In this document: positions 1 to 5,867 of the stretch, in pieces | How positions within the stretch are numbered: the stretch's first letter is position 1 | Layout of the letters: each line of letters opens with the position of its first letter | Assembly (NCBI GenBank): GCA_910578615.1 | Contig: CAJTRI010000029.1 | Span: 1-7,683 of the forward strand | Direction: 5' to 3' | Length of the DNA stretch: 7,683 nt | DNA from: an uncultured Duncaniella sp. | Lineage (GTDB): Bacteria > Bacteroidota > Bacteroidia > Bacteroidales > Muribaculaceae | Translations under genes and position numbers: made by a program | The notes under the pieces: model-generated | The model's input: only the letters and a program-made list of their open reading frames with translations | Databases searched by the model: none | What the model was told of the DNA's origin: nothing

Positions 1-240
1 GTATGATTCAATAGCAACAACATTGTCTTTTATACATTCAAATTGTTGATAATTTATGTTATTATCATCTGCTGCAAACACTAAGGTAATAGTAGTATTT
101 GGATTGACAAGAGAATCTTTCAATATTTCAATTTTAATTGGATCAAGTTCATCCTTGATTATTAAACGAATAGTATTCTCAGGATTCTCTAAAGACTCAA
201 TTTGATTGCATCTATATTTGTTTAGATTTTCGATAACCAT
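1..240 (-). CDS. Candidate immunity gene for the Rhs toxin (partial, runs off left edge)
   Basis: An open frame of 80 codons begins at the ATG at 238-240 and continues to the window edge without a stop, so it is the N-terminal part of a longer gene. The protein starts MVIENLNKYRCNQIE and is acidic, rich in Asn, Ile and Glu, with no signal peptide or membrane segment, so it looks cytosolic. I recognise no family. Its position is the argument: with the insertion sequence removed, its ATG lies 15 bases after the rhs stop codon on the same strand, the standard place for the immunity gene of a polymorphic toxin. The in-frame TAA at 256-258 shows the frame cannot start much earlier. It is very AT-rich (about 28% G+C in the line 181-240), even lower than the toxin tail. 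A nuclease inhibitor role is inference from context only; an orphan toxin-immunity remnant is the main alternative. Confidence 0.6.
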   Translation of the reverse strand, partial: MVIENLNKYRCNQIESLENPENTIRLIIKDELDPIKIEILKDSLVNPNTTITLVFAADDNNINYQQFECIKDNVVAIESY

Positions 241-250
241 AATATTTTTG
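217..250 (+). promoter_or_regulatory. Possible promoter outside the IS, facing the transposase
   Basis: TTTG at 217-220 and TATTTTTG at 243-250 resemble the Bacteroides -33 and -7 elements, with a 22-base spacer, slightly longer than usual. Transcription would start near the IS edge. It lies over the start of the candidate immunity gene in antisense. AT-rich DNA makes chance matches likely. Confidence 0.18.
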
Positions 251-255
251 ATATT

Positions 256-258
256 TTA
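256..258. repeat. Target-site duplication TTA, left copy
   Basis: TTA directly abuts the left inverted repeat and matches the triplet at 1117-1119 beside the right end. It fits the 3-bp TNA duplications of this IS group. A three-base match is weak alone; it counts because it lies exactly at the ends defined by the inverted repeats. Confidence 0.8.
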
Positions 259-271
259 GAGCCTGTTTAAA
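259..271 (+). repeat. Left terminal inverted repeat of the IS
   Basis: GAGCCTGTTTAAA pairs with the right end with one mismatch at the fifth base. Similarity becomes patchy after base 13. This is the expected transposase binding and cleavage end. Confidence 0.85.
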
Positions 272-337
272 AATGACTGAAATCTTTTTCTAAAGAGGTT
301 TCCGTATCCGCCAGATTATTTCTTTCTATGAAGCGAC

Positions 338-345
338 CAAACTTA
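338..345 (-). promoter_or_regulatory. Possible outward -7 box in the IS left end, facing the candidate immunity gene
   Basis: TAAGTTTG on the minus strand exactly matches the Bacteroides -7 consensus TAnnTTTG and points out of the IS toward the ATG at 238-240, which would give a leader of roughly 90 bases. No TTTG-type -33 box is seen at the usual 19-21 base spacing, so support rests on one octamer in AT-rich DNA. Confidence 0.22.
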
Positions 346-352
346 AAAAAAG

Positions 353-1108
353 ATGTATCAGACAGATTTAACGGAAACCGAGTGGCAATATATAACAAAA
401 GTATTGAACCTGCAAGAAAGAAAGCGAAAATATGATTTGCGATTGATTTGGAACGCTATATTTTACCTGGTAAAGACAGGTTGTCAATGGCGGATGCTTC
501 CTCTTGACTTTCCCAAGTGGCAGTTGGTCTATTACTACTATCGCAAATGGGCCTCTCAATTGGATTTTGACTTGTTGTTAGAGAAATTGCGTGGGCATGT
601 ACGTGTGAAACGCGGTCAAAGCATGGAACCCAGTGTAGGAATTATGGACAGTCAAAGCGTCAGATGTGGGAACAATGCTTCTTTGAACGGTATTGATGGA
701 AACAAAAAGGTAAAAGGCATAAAACGGCATGTCATAGTGGATAAGAATGGCTTTCTTATTGCCGTTATGGTCACCATAGCTAATGTGCATGACAGTAAAG
801 CCGCTTATTTGCTGATGAGGGTTCTTAAGGAGATGTGCTCCAGTGTAAAAAACATTCTTGCCGATGGAGGTTACCGAGGAGAACTTGTCGATAACATAAG
901 AAAGAAATTCGGATATGTCATTCAGGTTGTTATCAGTGCGTACAAGGAACAGGGATTCAGACCCATTCAAAAGAGATGGATTGTGGAAAGAACATTCTCA
1001 TGGATGGATTACAATAGAAGGCTCTGCCGAAACTATGAACTAACATTCGACTCGGCAGAGGAAATGGTCAAATTAGCCACTATAAGATTATTATTGAGGA
1101 AAATTTAA
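353..1108 (+). CDS. IS5-family DDE transposase
   Basis: This 251-residue protein catalyses cut-and-paste transposition of the surrounding element. The start MYQTDLTETEW is typical of IS5-type transposases, followed by an N-terminal DNA-binding region (about residues 1-80). The catalytic RNase H-like fold is marked by D99 in MDSQSV, then KGIKRHVIVD at 121-130, D171 in ADGGYRG and E212 in WIVERTFSW, giving a complete DDE triad with spacings of 72 and 41 residues. The C-terminal RRLCRNYE block is also a family hallmark. Unlike some IS5 members it is one continuous ORF, so no programmed frameshift is needed. It is convergent with the rhs gene: 8 bases separate the two stop codons, so readthrough would produce RNA antisense to the toxin-coding end. 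The length is normal and no key residue is missing, so the enzyme is probably active. No Shine-Dalgarno is seen, only an A-rich leader, as usual in Bacteroidetes. Confidence 0.93.
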   Translation: MYQTDLTETEWQYITKVLNLQERKRKYDLRLIWNAIFYLVKTGCQWRMLPLDFPKWQLVYYYYRKWASQLDFDLLLEKLRGHVRVKRGQSMEPSVGIMDSQSVRCGNNASLNGIDGNKKVKGIKRHVIVDKNGFLIAVMVTIANVHDSKAAYLLMRVLKEMCSSVKNILADGGYRGELVDNIRKKFGYVIQVVISAYKEQGFRPIQKRWIVERTFSWMDYNRRLCRNYELTFDSAEEMVKLATIRLLLRKI

Positions 1109-1116
1109 ACAAGCTC
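1104..1116 (-). repeat. Right terminal inverted repeat of the IS
   Basis: On the plus strand this reads TTTAAACAAGCTC, the reverse complement of GAGCTTGTTTAAA. The transposase stop codon TAA (1106-1108) lies inside the repeat, so coding extends into the very end of the element. Confidence 0.85.
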
Positions 1117-1119
1117 TTA
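1117..1119. repeat. Target-site duplication TTA, right copy, which is also the rhs stop codon
   Basis: TTA abuts the right inverted repeat and reads as TAA on the minus strand, in frame as the stop of the Rhs effector. The same triplet at 256-258 is the left copy, so the uninterrupted gene also ended at this TAA. Confidence 0.8.
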
Positions 1120-1497
1120 AAAGCCAAAAGATTCATCAATGACGTTAAGCCAATCCTCTCCATATTGTTCCTTCATAACTTCTTTAGCTTTTTCTGTTCG
1201 ATAGGTGTATTTATCCATATTATCTTTATATATTTTATTTCCTTTGGCATGAGCTGGTGAAACCGGATTATACTTGTTAGCCCAATAATCCTTACCCTTT
1301 TTTTCTATGCCTCGTTCATATATCAATTGCTCTAAACCTCTGGATGTATCATGGTTTAATCCATCAAATACGTCTTTCCCATCTGCTCCTTCTAAATCTT
1401 TGGAGGTATATCGTTTATGGATTCCATATTTTGCACTACCAACATATGGCTTTTCTGTTCCATCTCTTGCTCGTTTTTTTCTACTATATACAGTGTC
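1117..1497 (-). other. Toxin tip: GIY-YIG (URI)-like nuclease domain
   Basis: Residues 1355-1480 carry the GIY-YIG order: VY at 1357-1358 for the first motif, YVG at 1372-1374 for the second, R1383 in GIHKRY as the conserved basic residue, E1410 in RGLEQLIYERG as the metal-binding Glu, and N1428 in NKYNPVSP. The LEQ and NKxNPxS blocks recur in URI-type toxin tips described for bacterial polymorphic toxins. The expected activity is DNA cleavage, although RNA is possible. The remaining 45 residues (KIYKDNMDKYTYRTEKAKE and after) are helical and charged. The G+C content is far lower than in the Rhs core. Confidence 0.75.
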
Positions 1498-4400
1498 AAG
1501 CCCCCAAATATCAAAGGAATTATTAGGGTTACTAACATATCCATAAAGTGTAGGATTCTTTCCTGCCAATCTAATTAAATCCTGCGAGATATACGCCCCT
1601 GTCTTCGGATCATAGTACCTGAACCTGTTGTACGCCAACCCCGTCTCCCGGTCATAGTACTGTCCTTGGAACAAGAACGGTATCATACCCTTATTGCCGG
1701 TCTCCTCAATGACGTTGCCGTCCATGTCGAGCACACGGCTCCACACCTCGTTACCCTCAGTGTCGTATGCCTCTGTCGGTGTTCCGAGCTGGTCGGTCAG
1801 TATCGAGTAGGATTTGCCGCCCCTGAGCATCGCCATTGGCACGAATGACTCCTCGTCGAAGAGCCACACCGTCATGTCGCAGCGTTCAGGGTCGGTGTGC
1901 CAACGGTTTTCCGCGAAAGAGTATTCACGGTACTCCCGCCACTGGTGCAATGGGACGTTGCCATTCCAAATCCACTGGGTGACAACCGCGCCGAAACTCT
2001 TGCTGAGCCTGCGCCCCAGCGCATCATACGTGAACTCCACCTCCCTCTTGTCGGGACGAATAACCTTTACAAGCGAGCCGTCGGCATTCCATCGGTATCT
2101 CCAACGCTCTTTCTTGCCGTCAAGCCATTTTCCGGTTCCACGGTATCGTTCGGTCAGATTACCGTCCGCATCGTACTCGCAGTGCCACTCGCCGTCCTGC
2201 TCCAGACGGCCGCCGCTCAGATACCGGCGCACCTTCATGTCAGGATCGGGGTACAGGTTGCCCAGCGCGTCGCTCTTTCGCCAACGCTCGCTGCCGTCAG
2301 AGTACACAGCCCTGTCAAGCTGACCAGTAGGGGTATATGAGTAGCGGGTCTCGCCATACTTACTGTCATCCACGGACAGCAGCCTGTCTGCGACGCCCCA
2401 GCGGTAGCGGCGCGTATGCCGCGTACGCGCGTCTTTGCGTGTGCGGACGTCCACGAGACGGCCGATGTCGTCGTATGCGAACGAACGCACGACACCGCCC
2501 GGGAGAATACGCTCCACCTCGAAGCCCAGCGTGTCGTGGCGGTGGGAGGACTCCCACGTGCCCGCGCCGTCGGCATCGGTTCCGTCCGTAGCGGAGAACC
2601 CCTCCAGTTCACCGTAGGAGTTGCGGGTATAGCGCAGCGAGGCACCCGACGTGCTCTCAAGCGTCAGTATCCTGCCGGTTTGGTCGTAGGTGCGCTGTAT
2701 GGTATTGCCGTCGGCTGTCTCCTGTATCGGAAGGCCGAGGGAGTTGTAGGCGAACTCGACCGTGCTGTCTCCCCGCGAAGCCATCGCAAGCCTGCCGGAA
2801 AGCCCGTAGGCATAGCTTTGGGCGGGGGCGTCGGAGGTCGGGTAAGATACGTGCGTCACACGCGAGCAGGCGTCATAGCTGTATTCGCGCTCCGTGCCCG
2901 AAGGAAGCGTCTCCCGCACGACACGGCCCCCGCGGTCACGCAGGTATCGCCGCACTTCGCCGTCGAAGCCTTTCTCTGCTGTGACGTTGCCAATGGCGTC
3001 AAGGTCGAACTCGTAGGTGCGAAGACGCTCGTTGACCACGCCCCACAGACGTTCCTCACGGTCGTAGCGGAACAGGACGACCCCACGGGAATCGCGGCGG
3101 CGAGTCAGCTTCCACATACCCGAGTAGCCGTACTCCACGCGTTGCACGTTGTCACGGTACTCCGTCAAGTTATCTATCCCGTCGTAGGACAGGTGTATAT
3201 CGTTGCCGTCGAAGTCAAGCACGTGCGTCACGCGCCCGATAAGGTCGTATTCCCTTTCCTGCACCGCGCCCTTGGGGTTGGTCACGTGCACGCAACGGCC
3301 GAGCAGGTCGTAGCCGTAGCGGGAGGTGTTGCCCCGGCTGTCGGTGGCTTCCGTCAGGTTGCCGAAACGGTCATAGGCGAGTTTCGTCACAACACCGTAG
3401 GGGTCTTTCACCGAGGAAACGAGGCCGTCACTGTAGGACAACTTCGTGACCGCCCCCTCCGGGTTGGTGCGGCTCACAAGGTTACCCGAGCGGTTGTACC
3501 CGAACTCCCACGTGCCCCCGTCTGGGGTAGTCACGGAGATAGGACGGTTACGCAGGTCGCCCTTCTTGGGATAGACGGCACTGACACTTCCACCGCAAGG
3601 ATCGGAACTGTCGGTGCAATTGCCCCAAACGTCGTATTTGTACAGGGTGCTGTTACCCAACGGGTCGGTCTGTTCGAGGAGCTGGCGGCTGTCGTTGTAA
3701 CGCCAAAGGTGCTCGCCGCCGTTGGCGTCCACCTTCTTCCACACAAGGCCGCTCCGGTGGTGGTACACCGTAAGTGCGTCGTGGCTGTCGAGCACCTCGG
3801 TAACACCTTCGCGGAAGGTCAGCTTGTGGTTATAGATGCCGCCGTCGCCCCAGGTGTGGACACAGCGAGAGCCGATGCCCGTGCCATCATACTCGAAGTA
3901 CCACGAGAGGCCGTTGCGCCACGTCTCCTTCACGATAAGACGTCCGGCATACTCGTAGGACATCGCGTCACCCACGGCATTGCGCTGCCGGGTCATGTTG
4001 CCGTTAGCATCGTATTCGTAGGAGGCGAGGACAACCTCTTTTCCCGGTTCATCAGGGTGCGGCCCCCATATCTCAAGGATACGCCCGCTACGCGTGTCGG
4101 GCACGACACGCAACTCGCGCCCAGCACTGTCGGTGATGGACGAGAGCCATCCCTCCCGGGTGTAACCGAAGCGGATACCAAGCCCGTTACAGTCCGTGAC
4201 ACTTTCCAGCAGACGAACAGAGTCGTACTCGCGGCGAGTGAAGCGGTAGTAGAGATCTTCTGCCATATCCCACACGCAGTAGCCGCCGTCACCCTCCAGA
4301 CGCGCCTCCTTGCGCTCGGACAGGATGAACGAAGGCTTGCCCGCAGTAGGCAACGGGAACGTCACGGGTATGCCGTCGCTCATGCGTAGCGTGAGCGTGC

Positions 4401-5559
4401 CCTCTTCAGGCTCCACCACGATACCCATGTCGTAGGCATGGTGCCAGCCGTTGCCGAGAGGCCCGCGGTAGTCGCTGCGGCTATACCACGTGCGTTCCCA
4501 GGAGAGCGGCACGGGGCCGTCCAGCCAGAAGTCTTCTTCGTCGGTGAAGAAAGTACCGCTTGCGACGTCTACGGGGTGTCCCGTAACGGTACAGATGGCC
4601 TTGTGGAGCATCCCTTTCAGGGAGCTGCTCTTTATCTTATTGTTGACCTTGCTGTGCAGTTTGTCTGCTATCTTCTGGGTCTTTTTCTTGTAGAACCGGC
4701 CCAACGCGCCCTTGCACTTGCGTGTGAGAGCGGCCATCGGGTTGACGGGCACGGGAACAGGGCTGGTGAGTATCTGTTTCGCGGGTGGTATCGGGTTGAT
4801 GACACCCGTGGGCAGGAACAGGCCCGGAACCTTGTGTACGCTCGGGATGCCGAGATCGTTGCAGTCAAGGTGCAGATGCGCACCGCCGCCCGAGAGAGGC
4901 ATACCATCGGCGAGCACCGTAAGGCTCCCCATAAAAGCGTGGCCGTTGTTCTTGGGAATCGCAGCAGAGGGAGCAGCCCAGCCGGCCCCCATCGGGATGT
5001 GAGGGACGCTCTGCGTAGGCGTGGAAGCCACGGCACGCGGGATGAAGCCTCCGATCTTGACGGTGGCTCCCAACATCCCCACCACCATGGTCAGTACCGT
5101 GTGACCGACCTCGGCGAGTTTCGCAGCGTCGGCACTGCCGGCCTCTTCCACCGTAGGGGGTGGAGGGATGAACGAAGACACTGCGGCAGCGATGAAGTCC
5201 TGCGGACGGAGAAGCACGCCCACATAGGGATGTGGCATAGGGACGACAGGAGACGGGGGGATGTTCACAAGATGGATGTCCACACCGATGACGGGATCGA
5301 GCTGCTTCGAAATGGGGAGGCAGGCCTGGCCCTTCATACCCATCGCTCCCAATAGGGGAAGCATGGCAGCTTCGCTCAAGCCGTCGGCAAGACCGCTGAT
5401 GGCAGCAGCAGCCTTCACGCCCGTGTCGAGGGCGTTCACTGACGGAGAAACACCGGCTTCGGAGTTCGCCGTCACACCGTTTGCGATGCCCTCGGCTTGC
5501 GCACCGATGCCCGCCTTAAGATTCGCACTCACGCTATCGAAATAACCTGTGTCTGCCAT
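1117..5559 (-). CDS. PAAR-Rhs polymorphic toxin, T6SS effector with C-terminal GIY-YIG-like nuclease
   Basis: This 1480-residue protein is a specialised T6SS effector. Residues 1-65 are Ala/Gly-rich. Residues about 68-260 form a PAAR-like tip domain (LDPVIGVDIHLV and PHPYVGVLLRP, then a Gly/Pro/His-rich part with GGGAHLHLDC), which should cap VgrG. A Lys-rich linker (about 280-320) leads to a DUF6531-like entry segment (GHPVDVASGTFFTDEEDFWL at 327-346). Residues about 360-1300 are YD/Rhs repeats such as YEYDANGNMT and YKYDVWGNCT, which form the closed shell around the toxin. The core ends in the hallmark block YYDRETGLAYNRFRYYDPKT (1301-1320) and a variant cleavage motif ending in GL at 1354. 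The last 126 residues are the toxin. The ATG follows the Imm17-like gene by 20 bases with an A-rich leader, so co-expression is likely. The core is G+C rich and the tail is not. The IS target duplication falls on the stop codon, leaving the protein complete. Confidence 0.95.
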   Translation of the reverse strand: MADTGYFDSVSANLKAGIGAQAEGIANGVTANSEAGVSPSVNALDTGVKAAAAISGLADGLSEAAMLPLLGAMGMKGQACLPISKQLDPVIGVDIHLVNIPPSPVVPMPHPYVGVLLRPQDFIAAAVSSFIPPPPTVEEAGSADAAKLAEVGHTVLTMVVGMLGATVKIGGFIPRAVASTPTQSVPHIPMGAGWAAPSAAIPKNNGHAFMGSLTVLADGMPLSGGGAHLHLDCNDLGIPSVHKVPGLFLPTGVINPIPPAKQILTSPVPVPVNPMAALTRKCKGALGRFYKKKTQKIADKLHSKVNNKIKSSSLKGMLHKAICTVTGHPVDVASGTFFTDEEDFWLDGPVPLSWERTWYSRSDYRGPLGNGWHHAYDMGIVVEPEEGTLTLRMSDGIPVTFPLPTAGKPSFILSERKEARLEGDGGYCVWDMAEDLYYRFTRREYDSVRLLESVTDCNGLGIRFGYTREGWLSSITDSAGRELRVVPDTRSGRILEIWGPHPDEPGKEVVLASYEYDANGNMTRQRNAVGDAMSYEYAGRLIVKETWRNGLSWYFEYDGTGIGSRCVHTWGDGGIYNHKLTFREGVTEVLDSHDALTVYHHRSGLVWKKVDANGGEHLWRYNDSRQLLEQTDPLGNSTLYKYDVWGNCTDSSDPCGGSVSAVYPKKGDLRNRPISVTTPDGGTWEFGYNRSGNLVSRTNPEGAVTKLSYSDGLVSSVKDPYGVVTKLAYDRFGNLTEATDSRGNTSRYGYDLLGRCVHVTNPKGAVQEREYDLIGRVTHVLDFDGNDIHLSYDGIDNLTEYRDNVQRVEYGYSGMWKLTRRRDSRGVVLFRYDREERLWGVVNERLRTYEFDLDAIGNVTAEKGFDGEVRRYLRDRGGRVVRETLPSGTEREYSYDACSRVTHVSYPTSDAPAQSYAYGLSGRLAMASRGDSTVEFAYNSLGLPIQETADGNTIQRTYDQTGRILTLESTSGASLRYTRNSYGELEGFSATDGTDADGAGTWESSHRHDTLGFEVERILPGGVVRSFAYDDIGRLVDVRTRKDARTRHTRRYRWGVADRLLSVDDSKYGETRYSYTPTGQLDRAVYSDGSERWRKSDALGNLYPDPDMKVRRYLSGGRLEQDGEWHCEYDADGNLTERYRGTGKWLDGKKERWRYRWNADGSLVKVIRPDKREVEFTYDALGRRLSKSFGAVVTQWIWNGNVPLHQWREYREYSFAENRWHTDPERCDMTVWLFDEESFVPMAMLRGGKSYSILTDQLGTPTEAYDTEGNEVWSRVLDMDGNVIEETGNKGMIPFLFQGQYYDRETGLAYNRFRYYDPKTGAYISQDLIRLAGKNPTLYGYVSNPNNSFDIWGLDTVYSRKKRARDGTEKPYVGSAKYGIHKRYTSKDLEGADGKDVFDGLNHDTSRGLEQLIYERGIEKKGKDYWANKYNPVSPAHAKGNKIYKDNMDKYTYRTEKAKEVMKEQYGEDWLNVIDESFGF
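1498..1581 (-). other. Rhs autocleavage motif region, variant form
   Basis: Residues 1327-1354 correspond to the region that in many Rhs toxins reads DPIGL, about 18 residues, then DPLGL, where two Asp residues drive self-cleavage after the final Leu. Here the motifs read DLIRL and DIWGL: both Asp residues (D1327, D1350) remain but the Pro after each is replaced, and the spacing is 23 residues between them. GL followed by D1355 would be the cleavage point. Confidence 0.65.
4780..5358 (-). other. PAAR-like spike-tip domain of the Rhs effector
   Basis: Residues about 68-260 contain the order expected of PAAR-like tips in Rhs effectors: LDPVIGVDIHLV (88-98), a Pro-rich turn with PHPYVGVLLRP (109-119), a hydrophobic stretch around 152-172 (VGHTVLTMVVGMLGATVKIGG in sequence order, ending with the second strand region), and Gly/His-rich GGGAHLHLDCNDLG (224-237). 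Several His and Cys residues could bind a metal. The hydrophobic stretch could be an effector transmembrane segment used in translocation, but it is Gly-rich and sits inside the tip domain. Boundaries are approximate. Confidence 0.7.
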
Positions 5560-5579
5560 AGCCGTCTTTATTTAAGTCG

Positions 5580-5867
5580 TTATTTAATCCGAAAATACAA
5601 ATAAGTGGATGCAAGGATGGCAATTACGATTATGACCCCGAGCCAAAAACGGAACCCGGCTGGTCCTAACAGTTCAAGCAAGAAATTTCCTCCCCAGCTT
5701 CCGGGCCTGAAATAAGTCCATTTCCAGTCGAATATCAGCCCCGCAAGCCATACCAAAAGCAGGAGGATAACTACCAGGTATCCCGCCTTGGGATTCGCGT
5801 AGGTATATTCGGTCGCATCCGTGAACATCCTCTCAAGATTCCTGAATATGTTGTTCAGCCATACCAT
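5580..5867 (-). CDS. Small two-helix membrane protein, Imm17-like
   Basis: This 95-residue protein has two strong hydrophobic segments, about 28-47 (AGYLVVILLLLVWLAGLIF) and 73-91 (FWLGVIIVIAILASTYLYF), separated by an aromatic loop with DWKWTYFRPGSWGG. Size, two helices and the conserved-looking NPKAGY, WKW and FRFW blocks recall Imm17, a predicted immunity family of polymorphic toxin loci. It starts inside the TPR gene (35-base overlap) and ends 20 bases before the rhs start, so translation is probably coupled. An alternative start is Met14 (5826-5828), 4 bases after the TPR stop, with AGGA about 12 bases upstream; it would give 82 residues and keep both helices. Because it sits on the conserved PAAR side of rhs, a role in effector handling at the inner membrane is as credible as immunity. 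The family call is from memory of the pattern. Confidence 0.7.
   Translation of the reverse strand: MVWLNNIFRNLERMFTDATEYTYANPKAGYLVVILLLLVWLAGLIFDWKWTYFRPGSWGGNFLLELLGPAGFRFWLGVIIVIAILASTYLYFRIK

Larger units (their letters stand above)
259..1116 (+). mobile_element. Complete IS5-family insertion sequence (IS1031-like group), 858 bp
   Basis: The element is bounded by 13-bp inverted repeats matching at 12 of 13 positions (GAGCCTGTTTAAA at the left, GAGCTTGTTTAAA reading inward from the right) and flanked by TTA on both sides. A 3-bp TNA target duplication and ends beginning GAG are known for several IS5-family subgroups, including IS1031. It carries a single full-length transposase. Intact ORF, intact ends and identical target copies suggest a fairly recent, possibly still mobile insertion. 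It sits between the rhs effector gene and the downstream candidate immunity gene, oriented against both. I cannot assign an ISfinder name. Confidence 0.9.

Noticed and set aside
1..240. A leucine-rich-repeat reading of the left-edge ORF.
   Set aside because: A few L and I residues have suggestive spacing, but 80 residues show no convincing repeat register.
1120..1140. Rho-independent terminator after rhs.
   Set aside because: No G+C-rich stem followed by a T run is present at the rhs end on the minus strand; the operon probably continued into the downstream gene before the IS inserted.
1117..1600. Possible frameshift or orphan tail joined to the Rhs core because of the composition change.
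   Set aside because: The frame is continuous from the Rhs core through the cleavage region into a domain with ordered GIY-YIG residues, so the tail is a genuine fused tip and not a remnant.
2416..4389. A 657-codon open frame on the plus strand, antisense to rhs.
   Set aside because: It lies wholly inside the G+C-rich Rhs repeat region, has low-complexity Val/Ala/Arg-rich content and no recognisable domain. Long antisense frames are expected there, while the minus strand encodes clear YD repeats.
1600..5000. Periodic repeats in the DNA that could suggest a CRISPR or tandem array.
   Set aside because: The periodicity comes from YD/Rhs protein repeats (GNxT and YD motifs). There are no identical DNA repeats with unique spacers.
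4438..5355. A 305-codon plus-strand frame opposite the PAAR and linker region of rhs.
   Set aside because: It is an Arg/Gly/His-rich shadow of the PAAR-coding strand with no domain signs, and no promoter or ribosome site was seen.
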